From: Hymenobacter gelipurpurascens
GTDB taxonomy: Bacteria > Bacteroidota > Bacteroidia > Cytophagales > Hymenobacteraceae
NCBI RefSeq assembly: GCF_900187375.1
Contig: NZ_FYEW01000002.1
Coordinates: forward strand, 558,001 to 622,000
Direction of reading: 5' to 3'
Length of the DNA stretch: 64,000 nt
This document shows, piece by piece, positions 53,507-61,551 of the stretch. Under the pieces are notes generated by a model. It saw nothing but the letters and a program-made list of their open reading frames with translations, was not told the origin of the DNA and did not search any database. Made by a program: the position numbers and the translations under genes. The number at the start of each line of letters is the position of its first letter. The stretch's first letter is position 1.

Positions 53507-54307
53507 TTACACCTCAATAGTACCCTCAAACACGCGCGTAGCAGGGCCACTCAGGAAGACATTGGTAAAGGAGCCATCGGGCTTGGAGTCGAAGGACACG
53601 CGCAGGTCGCCGCCGGGGGTGCGCAGGTGCACGGGGCTTACGGCGCCGCGGCGGGAAGCGGCCAGGGCTACGGCCGTTACGCCGGTGCCACAGCTCAGGG
53701 TTTCGTCTTCTACGCCGCGCTCATAGGTGCGCACCTGCCAAGGCTGGCCGGGCACGGCAGGGGCTTCCACGAAGTTGATGTTGGTGCCTTTCTCCCGGAA
53801 ACGGTCATTGTAGCGAATGGCACGGCCTTCGGCGAAAACGTTCAGCTCGGCCAGCGTACTCATCGGCTGAAAGCGGACCAGATGCGGCGAACCAGTGTTA
53901 AGGAAAATGCCGTATTCGTCTACTTCCTGCTGGCCTAGCACATCCTGCATGCGCAGGTGCACGGTGCCGTCGGCCTCAATGCTGGCTTCATGTGGGCCAT
54001 CGGCAGCCATAAATTTGGTTTGCTGCTGCATTACACCCAGCTGATGCGCGAAGGCTACCGTGCACCGGCCACCGTTGCCACACATGGAGCCCAGGTAGCC
54101 ATCGGCGTTGAAGTACACCATCTCAAAATCGTACTGCGGATGCAGGCGCAGCAGAATCAGGCCATCGGCCCCGATGCCGCGGCGCCTGTCGCAGAGGAAG
54201 CGCACGAGTTGGTGGTTATGCTCGTCGAAGGTGTGGGCGCGGTCGTCCACCATCACGAAGTCGTTGCCGGTGCCTTGGTATTTGTGGAAGTGCAGCATAG
54301 TATTCAT
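53507..54307 (-). CDS. dapF: Diaminopimelate epimerase
   Basis: PLP-independent epimerase that makes meso-diaminopimelate from the L,L form for lysine and peptidoglycan. 266 residues. The two catalytic cysteines are C76 (SMCGNGGRC) and C206 (TLSCGTGVTA); 'KYQGTGNDFVMVDD' opens the protein. The ATG at 54307 lies 9 nt after TATCTTTG (54317-54324), so the leader is about 5 nt. Monocistronic and convergent with the aldo/keto reductase. Confidence 0.96.
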   Translation of the reverse strand: MNTMLHFHKYQGTGNDFVMVDDRAHTFDEHNHQLVRFLCDRRRGIGADGLILLRLHPQYDFEMVYFNADGYLGSMCGNGGRCTVAFAHQLGVMQQQTKFMAADGPHEASIEADGTVHLRMQDVLGQQEVDEYGIFLNTGSPHLVRFQPMSTLAELNVFAEGRAIRYNDRFREKGTNINFVEAPAVPGQPWQVRTYERGVEDETLSCGTGVTAVALAASRRGAVSPVHLRTPGGDLRVSFDSKPDGSFTNVFLSGPATRVFEGTIEV

Positions 54308-54462
54308 AAGTAACTACAAAGATACGGGTAGGCGACTGGGAGAAATGGCAAGTTGGGAAGTGACGCTCTGGTGGCCTAGGCCTATTTTACTGGGTTCTGC
54401 CTCCTCGCAATGCCACGGTATATAGGGCTAGGCCACCAGCCATCGGCTCGCTATTGCACAAG

Positions 54463-54494
54463 TTCACCATTTCACCTCTCCCCTCCTACCTTTG
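54463..54494 (+). promoter_or_regulatory. Promoter of the methyltransferase, shared TCACC module
   Basis: TTCACCATTTCACCTC leads into TACCTTTG (54487-54494), an exact -7 box 18 nt before the ATG. The same order of elements is seen at 3281-3315 and, on the minus strand, at 26596-26655. Confidence 0.6.
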
Positions 54495-54512
54495 CAGCCT
54501 TATTCCAACTGC

Positions 54513-55397
54513 ATGTATACTTTCCTGACGACCAGCCCCTGGGCCGATTACGAGCTGCTTGATGCCGGCAATTTCGAAAAGCTGGAGCGCTTTGGCACGC
54601 ATATTCTGGCCCGGCCCGAGCCGCAGGCTATCTGGGACCCGCACTTGGCGCAAAGCGAGTGGCAGCGCGCCCACGCCACTTTTACCCGCGAGAAGGGCAG
54701 CCAGGAGCGTGGCCAGTGGAAGATAAAGCCCGGCACGCCCGAGCAGTGGCTGATTAACTATGAGCGGCCTGAGGGCCTGAATCTGCGGTTTCGGCTGGGG
54801 CTTTCCTCCTTCAAGCACGTAGGCCTGTTTCCGGAGCAGGACCCCAACTGGCAGTTCATCTACAACCAGACCCGCAAGCGCAAAGCCGCCCAGCCGCGCG
54901 TGCTCAACCTGTTTGCCTACACGGGCGCGGCCACCCTGGCCGCCCGCGCCGCCGGCGCCGACGTAACGCACCTCGACTCGGTGAAGCAGGTGAACTTCTG
55001 GGCCCGCGACAACATGGAAGCTTCCGGAATTGATGGGGTGCGCTGGCTGGTGGAAGATGCCATGAAATACGTGCGACGCGAAGTGAAGCGCGGCAGCAAA
55101 TACCAAGGCCTCATCCTCGACCCTCCGGCCTACGGGCGTGGTCCAAACGGCGAAAAATGGCAGCTGGAAGATGAGCTGAACGAAATGCTCAAGCTCTGCA
55201 AAGAGCTCCTCGACCCCGAAGACCATTTCTTCCTCGTGAACCTGTATTCCCTGGGGTTCTCGGCTCTTATTCTGGACAACCTGGTTTCCGAAATCTTCCC
55301 AGGCATGCAGCAAAAGCGCGAAATCGGCGAAATCTATCTGCACGATGCCGGTGCGCGCAAGCTCCCGCTCGGTACGTTTTGCCGGTTTGCTACCTGA
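54513..55397 (+). CDS. Class I SAM-dependent methyltransferase, RlmK/RlmI-like
   Basis: S-adenosylmethionine-dependent methyltransferase of 294 residues from ATG 54513. The longest frame starts at TTG 54492, which is inside the TACCTTTG box. 'VLNLFAYTGAATLAARAAGADVTHLD' is the SAM-binding strand-loop, and 'GLILDPPAYGRGP' is the catalytic DPPAY motif of the RlmK/RlmI group that makes m7G or m5C in 23S rRNA. There is no N-terminal PUA or THUMP domain, so the target may differ. It is probably transcribed alone; Ppx/GppA starts 123 bp downstream. Confidence 0.9.
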   Translation: MYTFLTTSPWADYELLDAGNFEKLERFGTHILARPEPQAIWDPHLAQSEWQRAHATFTREKGSQERGQWKIKPGTPEQWLINYERPEGLNLRFRLGLSSFKHVGLFPEQDPNWQFIYNQTRKRKAAQPRVLNLFAYTGAATLAARAAGADVTHLDSVKQVNFWARDNMEASGIDGVRWLVEDAMKYVRREVKRGSKYQGLILDPPAYGRGPNGEKWQLEDELNEMLKLCKELLDPEDHFFLVNLYSLGFSALILDNLVSEIFPGMQQKREIGEIYLHDAGARKLPLGTFCRFAT

Positions 55398-55520
55398 GGT
55401 GAACAGGATGAGGTAAATAATGAAAAGTGACGGGCTGAAAAAATAGTAGCCTTTCGCTGTTCTTCCTTCGCCTCATTACCGTTCAGTACCTCATCACCCA
55501 TCACCTCATCACTTTTTCCT

Positions 55521-56480
55521 GTGTCGCTGCCTTCTTCCCGCCACCGTCGCCTGGCCCTTATTGACATGGGCACCAATACCTTTCATCTGCTGATTGTGGA
55601 GCTGCCCGAGCCCCGCCATCAGGAGCCCATAACGCTGCTGCGCACCAAAGTGGGCGTGCGGTTGGGGGAAGGCGGCATCAGTGCCGGCTACATTGCACCG
55701 GAGGCCTACGCCCGCGCCCTGCACACGCTTACGGGCTTCAAGGAGGAGATTGAGCTACACCAGGTAACGGAAGTGCGGGCCACGGCTACCAGCGCCATGC
55801 GCGTGGCCAAAAACGGACCGGAGCTCGTGAAGGAAATCTTCGAGCAAACGGGTATTGAGGTGGAGGTGATTCCGGGTGAGCGGGAGGCGGAGCTTATTGC
55901 CAAGGGCATCCGGCAGGCCGTGCCCCTGGGCAATGCACCACACCTACTGATGGATATTGGCGGCGGCTCGGTAGAGTTCATCCTGGCTGATGAACAGAAC
56001 ACACTATGGAAACAGAGCTTCGAGATTGGCGCCCAACGCCTTCTTGATAAGTTTTACACCGCCGACCCACTTCCGGCAACCGCCGTGCAGGCCCAACAGG
56101 CCTACCTCGCCGAGGTTCTGGCTCCGCTTACGGCCGCCGTGCGCGAGTGGCAACCCGTGGCCTTGGTGGGCGCATCTGGCACCTTCGATACGCTCTGCGA
56201 CCTGCAAGCGGCCCGCGCTGGCCAGCCCGAGCTGGTAGGCCACCAGGCGCCCGGAACCCGCATTTCCTTCGATAGTTTCCGCACCAGCTATGAGCAGCTC
56301 CTGACGCTGGACCACGCCGGCCGCCTCGCCTTGCCCGGCATGACGCCCATGCGCGCCGATATGATTGTGGTGGCCTGCGTGCTGATTGATTTCGTGCTGA
56401 CAACGTACGGACTCGTCCATATTACGGCCTCCGCCTACGCGCTCAAAGAAGGCCTGCTGAGCGAGATGCTAGGCCACTAA
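55521..56480 (+). CDS. Ppx/GppA-family phosphatase
   Basis: Exopolyphosphatase or pppGpp phosphohydrolase of the ASKHA fold, 319 residues starting at GTG 55521. 'LALIDMGTNTFHLLIVEL' is the phosphate-1 loop, 'VGVRLGEGGISAGYIAPEA', then 'VEVIPGEREAELIAKGI' with the catalytic glutamate, and 'LLMDIGGGSVEFILADE' the phosphate-2 loop. Length fits the short single-domain form without the C-terminal HD domain. The start follows CCTCATCAC repeats without a clear -7 box. The last codons CTA GGC CAC TAA carry TAGGCCAC. Confidence 0.92.
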   Translation: MSLPSSRHRRLALIDMGTNTFHLLIVELPEPRHQEPITLLRTKVGVRLGEGGISAGYIAPEAYARALHTLTGFKEEIELHQVTEVRATATSAMRVAKNGPELVKEIFEQTGIEVEVIPGEREAELIAKGIRQAVPLGNAPHLLMDIGGGSVEFILADEQNTLWKQSFEIGAQRLLDKFYTADPLPATAVQAQQAYLAEVLAPLTAAVREWQPVALVGASGTFDTLCDLQAARAGQPELVGHQAPGTRISFDSFRTSYEQLLTLDHAGRLALPGMTPMRADMIVVACVLIDFVLTTYGLVHITASAYALKEGLLSEMLGH

Positions 56481-56576
56481 ACCGGCAGCACCACAACGCA
56501 TACGCCGCGCGTGTTGCTTGGCAGCCGCTCTATTCCCCAACACTAGGCCACACCTCCTGCTGGCTTTCCTCTTCCT

Positions 56577-57644
56577 ATGGCCACTACGCTTTCCTACACC
56601 CAGCTTTTTTCCTTTACCGAAGCCGTTTTCCGCAGCATGAGCTGCTCCGAGGAAGATGCCACTCTGGCTACCGAAACCCTGCTGTCGGCAGATCTGCGCG
56701 GCATAGACTCACACGGCGTAGCGCGCTTGGTGGGATATGTGCGCCTCTGGGAAGCGGGCCGCATCAATGCCACGCCACGCGTGGGCGTGACCTACGAAAC
56801 GCCCAGTACGGCCGTGGTAGATGGTGATGGTGGTCTAGGCCTAGTGGTAGGCCCGAAAGCTATGCGGGTGGCTATTGAGAAAGCGCAGCAGGTAGGCACT
56901 GGCTGGGTTTCGGTGAAGAACTCCAACCACTTCGGTATTGCGGGCTACCACGCCATGAAGGCCCTGGCCCACGATATGATTGGCATTGCCATGACCAATG
57001 CCTCTCCCCTGGTGGCACCCACGTACTCCCTGGACCGGCTGCTAGGCACCAACCCCATTGCCGTGGCCGTACCCGCCGGCGACGAGCCCGATTTCGTGCT
57101 GGACATGGCCACTACTACCGCGGCTAATGGCAAGCTGGAAATTGCCCAACGCAAGAACATTCCTATCCCGGAAGGTTGGGCCCAGACTGCCGAAGGTATA
57201 GGCTCCACTGACCCGAATGCTGTAAAAAACGGGGGTGCTCTGCTGCCGCTTGGTGGCGCCACCGGCTCCCATAAGGGCTACGGGCTCGGTTCGGTGGTCG
57301 ATATTTTCTCGGCGGTTCTTAGCGGGGCAAATTATGGTCCGTGGGTTCCGCCATTCGTGGCGTTCCTGCAGCCCTCGGCTAATCCGGTGGGCCAGGGCCT
57401 AGGCCACTTTTTTGGGGCCATGCGCGTCGATGCGTTTCGCCCGGCCGCCGAGTTCAAGGCCCACATGGACAACTGGATTACGACCTTCCGCAATGCCCGC
57501 GCCGTGGAAGGCCAGCACGTGCTCATCCCCGGCGACCCGGAGCGGGAAGTATCGGCCGTAAGACTGCTCGATGGCATTCCGCTGCTCGACCCCGTTATTC
57601 AGGATTTGGAAACGGTAGGCGCCAAATTCGGGGTGAAGCTATAA
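56577..57644 (+). CDS. Ldh-family (malate/L-lactate/ureidoglycolate type) dehydrogenase
   Basis: NAD(P)-dependent 2-hydroxyacid dehydrogenase of the type II malate/L-lactate dehydrogenase fold, 355 residues. 'LLSADLRGIDSHGVARL' carries the catalytic histidine, followed by 'VSVKNSNHFGIAGYHAMKAL', 'TNASPLVAPTYSLDRLLGTNPIA' and 'LDMATTTAANGKLE'. The late 'GSHKGYGLGSVVDIFSAVLSGANYG' is typical. Which 2-hydroxyacid it oxidises is open (malate, lactate, sulfolactate and ureidoglycolate enzymes share the fold). Monocistronic, ending at a strong palindrome. Confidence 0.93.
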   Translation: MATTLSYTQLFSFTEAVFRSMSCSEEDATLATETLLSADLRGIDSHGVARLVGYVRLWEAGRINATPRVGVTYETPSTAVVDGDGGLGLVVGPKAMRVAIEKAQQVGTGWVSVKNSNHFGIAGYHAMKALAHDMIGIAMTNASPLVAPTYSLDRLLGTNPIAVAVPAGDEPDFVLDMATTTAANGKLEIAQRKNIPIPEGWAQTAEGIGSTDPNAVKNGGALLPLGGATGSHKGYGLGSVVDIFSAVLSGANYGPWVPPFVAFLQPSANPVGQGLGHFFGAMRVDAFRPAAEFKAHMDNWITTFRNARAVEGQHVLIPGDPEREVSAVRLLDGIPLLDPVIQDLETVGAKFGVKL

Positions 57645-57656
57645 CGCATCATCTTC

Positions 57657-57706
57657 CCGGAAAAACAGAACGCCCGACCAATTGGTCGGGCGTTCTGTTT
57701 TTCCGG
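57657..57706. terminator. Perfect 50-bp palindromic terminator
   Basis: 57657-57706 is a perfect palindrome centred on AATT (arm starts CCGGAAAAACAGAACGCCCG). T5 and A5 lie inside the arms. It lies between the convergent Ldh-family gene and the L,D-transpeptidase, with TGGCCTAGGCCA at 57709-57720 right after it. Confidence 0.9.
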
Positions 57707-57721
57707 ACTGGCCTAGGCCAG

Positions 57722-58570
57722 TTAAATCATCTGGGCATCGTCGAGCAGTTTGCTCATGGCCACATCTTCGTTCAGGTATTTCGACGAGTACTGCGTGTCG
57801 GGGCCATTCAGGAACAGGCAGGTGCCACCGTTTACAGCTTCAATAATGGCATCTTTCTGATCCATAGGAAGCGCGGGGCAACCCAGGCTGCGGCCGAGGC
57901 GGCCATACTGCTTAATGAAGTCCTCGCTGACATAATCGGCACCGTGCATAACCACGGCCCGCATGAGTGCATTGGTATTGTAGCCTTCATCTACGCCCTG
58001 CAGCTTGAGGGAGCGGCCGTGCTTGCCGTTGTACTCGCCTTTAGTTACATAAAAGCCCAAGCTGCTCATATTCGACTCGTTCTTGTTGGAGAAGTTCGTC
58101 GCCATGTTCTCGCCGGAGTTGTGGCCATGGGCCACTAGCGTATGGAATTTCACCTGCTTGGCTCCCAGATCAAGCACCCAGAGGCGCTTTTGAGTAGAAG
58201 GCAGGCTGAAGTCAACCACGGTCAGCAGCTGCTTATCGTTGTTGAGCTTACCAGCGTTTTCCAGGTTCAGATAGCCGGTTACGGCCTTCTCAAACACATC
58301 GTAACGCAGGCCTTGTTCGGCTAGGTTCAGCTCACGATACAGCGTTTCCATTCGCTGATCAAACTGCGCTTCTTTCGTAAGAACAGTCGCCACAACCGGT
58401 GCTACCGGCATGCGCGCGGTGGTTTTGGGCGTAGCGGCCTGGGTACGGGCAATAGGAGCCGCTAACGGCGTAGCCAAGAACAAAGAAGCCACAAACGGGA
58501 GCACCCGACGGGCCATCCTGCGGGCCCGGCGCTTCAGGCGCTGACGACTAACTACACTCTTCTTTTCCAT
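57722..58570 (-). CDS. Murein L,D-transpeptidase catalytic domain protein (YkuD_2)
   Basis: Exported peptidoglycan-modifying enzyme of 282 residues from ATG 58570. A long basic n-region (residues 1-23) and hydrophobic core (about 24-44) form a signal peptide or anchor. The catalytic domain (about 70-282) has H209 in 'VMHGADYVSE' and the nucleophile C231 in 'LGRSLGCPALP'. It matches YkuD_2, common in Bacteroidota. 'KRLWVLDLGAKQVKFHTLVAHG' is the first conserved strand pair. A paralogue lies at 63236, at the other end of the exported-protein cluster. The stop is followed by TGGCCTAGGCCA. Confidence 0.9.
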   Translation of the reverse strand: MEKKSVVSRQRLKRRARRMARRVLPFVASLFLATPLAAPIARTQAATPKTTARMPVAPVVATVLTKEAQFDQRMETLYRELNLAEQGLRYDVFEKAVTGYLNLENAGKLNNDKQLLTVVDFSLPSTQKRLWVLDLGAKQVKFHTLVAHGHNSGENMATNFSNKNESNMSSLGFYVTKGEYNGKHGRSLKLQGVDEGYNTNALMRAVVMHGADYVSEDFIKQYGRLGRSLGCPALPMDQKDAIIEAVNGGTCLFLNGPDTQYSSKYLNEDVAMSKLLDDAQMI

Positions 58571-58972
58571 TGACACGAAAGGTTTCAGTTGTGAACATGG
58601 GCCTGCTAGCAGGCCCATATCCGAAGAAGTATACGCGCTATTTCAGCAAACGATACATACATATCCCCTACCAGACATAGCGACTTCCATGTATTTAACC
58701 CTGTACTAGCACTCCAGAGTTCCCGGCGGGCTTTCAACAGAGCTGCTCTCCCCCGCTACCGATGATAAGAACGTCAAAATTTACTTATCCGTATTATCTG
58801 ATGAAATAGTATCTAAAAAATATATTCTCCTCTCTATAAGTTGCTAGAATTTTGATTCCCAATTGTTTCGAAACCGTAAGCACCACTGGCTGCTAGGCCA
58901 CTTTGTAGTACCCAAAACAAAAAGCTCCGCTGCTTAAGCAGCGGAGCTTTTCCAGTAAAAATGCGGGGTGGC
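58571..58972. other. AT-rich intergenic region with a terminator
   Basis: About 400 bp between the L,D-transpeptidase and the haemoglobin-like gene. 58620-58860 is AT-rich (the probable L,D-transpeptidase promoter region), and no gene is visible. A TAGGCCA copy lies at about 58894. A 32-bp perfect palindrome at 58920-58951 (AAAAGCTCCGCTGCTT and its complement) is the terminator of the minus-strand cluster that ends at 58973. Confidence 0.7.
58920..58951. terminator. Terminator of the exported redox cluster
   Basis: Perfect 32-bp palindrome, 16-bp arms with A4/T4 ends, 21 bp after the stop of the haemoglobin-like gene on the minus strand. Confidence 0.85.
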
Positions 58973-59464
58973 CTAGTGGCCTACCGTGGCAGCTTTCATC
59001 TCATCTAAGATGGTAGCAAGCTCGGCCCTTTCTTTGGCGCCCAGCTTATTGGTCTCCATAGAAGCATCGGCGGCCTGGCGCCACACTGACCATTCTTTTT
59101 CGGTAATCATCATGCCTTTATGAGCCGAAAGCATGGAGAGACCGGTATACTTCAATGGGCCGCCAGTGGCTTCCCCCATTTGATTGATGAAGTTGTTGCG
59201 CAGGCGAGCCAGGCGGGCGGGTTTGTCGGGGTCGTTGAGCAGCGGGCTGTGTGTGCGTAGCATGGAAGAGTTCTGCACGGCCGTTTCGGCGGCCACATTG
59301 GCCATCAGCACGTCCACGAATCCTTCTATACCTTTTAGTTCGCCCATCCGCTCATATAAGGTAGGCGTCGCCGGGTCGGTTTCCTTGGACCCGCAGGCTG
59401 ATGTACATAATAAGGTACCGCCCAAGAGCAACGCGACGGCAAATTTGAGTTGAGGTAATTGCAT
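58973..59464 (-). CDS. Truncated-haemoglobin-like lipoprotein (group 1)
   Basis: A 163-residue lipoprotein with lipobox TSAC (C24). The mature domain fits group 1 truncated globin: 'LYERMGELKGIEGFVDVLMANV' (helices A/B), 'FINQMGEATGGPLKYTG' (the GGP-x-x-Y EF turn at about 101-106), and proximal-histidine candidate H115 in 'SMLSAHKGMMIT'. Truncated globins bind haem and O2 or NO in the cytoplasm, so a membrane-anchored exported one is unusual. It is the last gene of a same-strand cluster with a cytochrome-c lipoprotein and YceI. The stop codons are in a tandem heptamer, GTA GGC CAC TAG GCC ACC. Confidence 0.82.
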   Translation of the reverse strand: MQLPQLKFAVALLLGGTLLCTSACGSKETDPATPTLYERMGELKGIEGFVDVLMANVAAETAVQNSSMLRTHSPLLNDPDKPARLARLRNNFINQMGEATGGPLKYTGLSMLSAHKGMMITEKEWSVWRQAADASMETNKLGAKERAELATILDEMKAATVGH

Positions 59465-59543
59465 AAAGTACTGAGTGAAGGGAAGAATAACCTAGAGGAA
59501 GCTAACGGACAGTTACTGCAATCAGGTGGCCGTGATAAGCTGA

Positions 59544-59978
59544 TCAGACCGTAATGAAGAGCCGCCGCAGATTAAATGCGAAGCGAATGCGCTCCAGCAT
59601 TTCCAGGTAGCTGGCCGGCACCGGGCACCCGCGGCCAGTAGGAACGCGCGCCACCATTACCGGGCGAGTCACTTTGAAAGTCCCGCCCACGGATAGTACC
59701 CGTTCTATGTCCTGCTCCGATATATCGGCTTCGTGGAAAAGCACGGTAGCCACCTGCGTTTTAACATTGATAACGCAGGCGGCTACGCCTTCCATGGCAG
59801 CTACCTGTTGCTGAGCAGTAGCACTCTGCTTGGGATCTTGCAGACCTTCTACCTGTAGCTGCAGCATAGTTACCGGGCGGGCATATTCGTGCAGGTTAGG
59901 ATTTTCCCAGCTTCCCCATAGCAGTAAGACGCATAGTACCACCAGGCTTACCCGGATGATTCTCTTGCCTTTTTTCAT
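59544..59978 (-). CDS. Exported or membrane-anchored HMA-like protein
   Basis: A 144-residue protein with an N-terminal basic start and one hydrophobic helix (about 7-22), so membrane-anchored or exported. The middle (about 37-103, 'TMLQLQVEGLQDPKQSATAQ' then 'VINVKTQVATVLF' and 'ISEQDIERVLS') has the beta-alpha-beta-beta-alpha-beta pattern of heavy-metal-associated domains. It lacks the CxxC metal-binding loop; the loop position reads GLQDPKQS. Its single pair of cysteines (C68 and C118 approx.) are far apart. A ligand other than a soft metal, or a structural role, is inferred. Confidence 0.6.
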   Translation of the reverse strand: MKKGKRIIRVSLVVLCVLLLWGSWENPNLHEYARPVTMLQLQVEGLQDPKQSATAQQQVAAMEGVAACVINVKTQVATVLFHEADISEQDIERVLSVGGTFKVTRPVMVARVPTGRGCPVPASYLEMLERIRFAFNLRRLFITV

Positions 59979-60079
59979 AGTTCGCTAGAAAGAGACACAC
60001 ACTTTCCAGGCTGCCCACTTAGTCAGGCAGAAAAATACCTCTGTAGTCAGACGAGAAAGCGCTCAGGAGTGGCCTAGGC

Positions 60080-60526
60080 CTACTGAACCGAGATGTTGCC
60101 CCGGATTTCGCCGTCCTTGTTAGCCTGCGTGTGGAAGTTCACGTACGTTTCGCCGGCCAGCAGCTTGGCACCATCAGCCTCTGAAAGAGTAGCCGTGCCC
60201 GTAATAGGCGAAGAAGCCACGCTGGCAAATGGCACAATTACGCCGCCATTAACACCGGGTGCTGCCTGGTGAATATGGCCAGCCAGTGGGGTGATGCCCT
60301 GGTAAGTAACGGTGTAGGTTAGGACACGCGTGGTTTTGTCGTAGCTGCCGGTCATGGCGCCGGTAGCGGTGGAGTTGTTGGTGGGTACTTCCTGCTGCGC
60401 GTTGATGGTAGCCTTCAGCTGTACCGTATTGGACGCGGCCGGTTTGTTGTCATCGTCCTTTTTGCAGGCGGAGAAAGAGGCGGAGCCCATCAGGAGCAAA
60501 GCCAATGCAGTAATTTTCAGGTTCAT
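60080..60526 (-). CDS. CHRD-domain lipoprotein
   Basis: A 148-residue lipoprotein with lipobox FSAC (C20) and 'KKDDDNKP' linker. The remainder is a CHRD (chordin) domain: 'LKATINAQQEVPTNNSTATG', 'LTYTVTYQGITPLAGHIH' and 'LLAGETYVNFHTQANKDGEI' then 'RGNI'. Bacterial CHRD domains are extracellular beta-sandwich proteins with unclear role. The conserved His residues suggest metal or ligand binding. It is the fourth gene of the cluster. Stop TAG sits inside TAGGCCTAGGCCAC. Confidence 0.9.
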   Translation of the reverse strand: MNLKITALALLLMGSASFSACKKDDDNKPAASNTVQLKATINAQQEVPTNNSTATGAMTGSYDKTTRVLTYTVTYQGITPLAGHIHQAAPGVNGGVIVPFASVASSPITGTATLSEADGAKLLAGETYVNFHTQANKDGEIRGNISVQ

Positions 60527-60560
60527 ACTGTGGTGTGTGTGAAAGTGGGTTGATATAGAA

Positions 60561-61484
60561 TTATTTGCGGAAGCCTTCTTTGGGGCGCACGGTGAAATTG
60601 CGGTTCACATTGAAGCCGAAGTAGATGTCGCCATCGAAGAAGTTGCCACGCGTGTTGGCCACGAAGAACTTCTCAATCATGCCCTGCGAGTTGGTGACGT
60701 GCAGCTGAAACACGTGGCCGCCCGTCTCAATATCAAAGCCCAGGGCCAGCGCATTGCGCACCCCGGTAGGCCTAGAGCCCGGCAGCAGATAGTAGTATTC
60801 GGCATTCAGCGAGGTGCGCTTGGAGAGCTTCTGGCGGCCGCCGAACCCGATGGCATACACATCGTTCGGGTCGGTTTTGGTAGCCACCAAGTTGCGGTGG
60901 ATCAGCGTAGGCATGAGCTGCAACGACAGATCGGAGCTGAATTTGCGGGCCAGCAGGGCCTGATACGTGAAGTTGAGGCGGCGCGGCACTGTATAGTCTA
61001 CGTTATCATTGTAGCGCAGCGTGGTGAGGGCCGAGCTGGCAAACAGCGTCACGCTGATTGGCATGGCGCCAGGCCCCGAGCTTTGGCGCACGGCCCGGTA
61101 TTTCGCGAAGCCATCCAGCGTTTTTTCCAGCGAGCTGCGCCCGATGCCTATTTCCAGCTGATCGGTGAGGGCATACTCTAGGCCTAGGCGAATGCTGGCC
61201 TGGTCGAGACCAAAGAAGTTATACGCCCCACTGTTGAGGGTACCGAACCGGTGCGAAATCAGGAACACCATGGTGCCCTGGCCGGGCGTTTCTACGGTGT
61301 GCCCGTTAATCAGGCGCGTGCTTTTGAAGGTGGCTGCCACCTGCGCCGGCGCTTCTTTGGGCGCCTGGCTTTCCAACTGGCCTAGTAGATCGTCCTGGGC
61401 CTGCGCCGGTGCCGACCACAGGGCTAAAAGGGTACTGAGCAAAAGGGCCAACCGGCCCGAACATGGAGGAAAAGTAAAGGGCAT
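60561..61484 (-). CDS. DUF5777-family outer-membrane beta-barrel protein
   Basis: A 307-residue exported protein from ATG 61484; the frame is open to a TTG at 61502. The signal peptide ends 'SAPAQAQ'. The mature part has an N-terminal 'STRLINGHTVETPGQGTMVFLISHRFG', then strands of a 12- to 14-stranded barrel ('YALTDQLEIGIGRSS', 'RRLNFTYQALLARKF') ending 'FGFNVNRNFTVRPKEGFRK'. DUF5777 barrels are often next to YceI and cytochrome-c genes in Bacteroidota, as here. The function is unknown. Confidence 0.85.
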   Translation of the reverse strand: MPFTFPPCSGRLALLLSTLLALWSAPAQAQDDLLGQLESQAPKEAPAQVAATFKSTRLINGHTVETPGQGTMVFLISHRFGTLNSGAYNFFGLDQASIRLGLEYALTDQLEIGIGRSSLEKTLDGFAKYRAVRQSSGPGAMPISVTLFASSALTTLRYNDNVDYTVPRRLNFTYQALLARKFSSDLSLQLMPTLIHRNLVATKTDPNDVYAIGFGGRQKLSKRTSLNAEYYYLLPGSRPTGVRNALALGFDIETGGHVFQLHVTNSQGMIEKFFVANTRGNFFDGDIYFGFNVNRNFTVRPKEGFRK

Positions 61485-61551
61485 AGAAACGAGTGAAAGC
61501 AAGAGAGGGAACAGCCTCGGGCGCTCCGAAGCCAGCAGATCTGTAGAAAGC

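Noticed and set aside
54492..54512. TTG start for the methyltransferase
   Set aside because: The codon lies inside the TACCTTTG box that should drive the gene.
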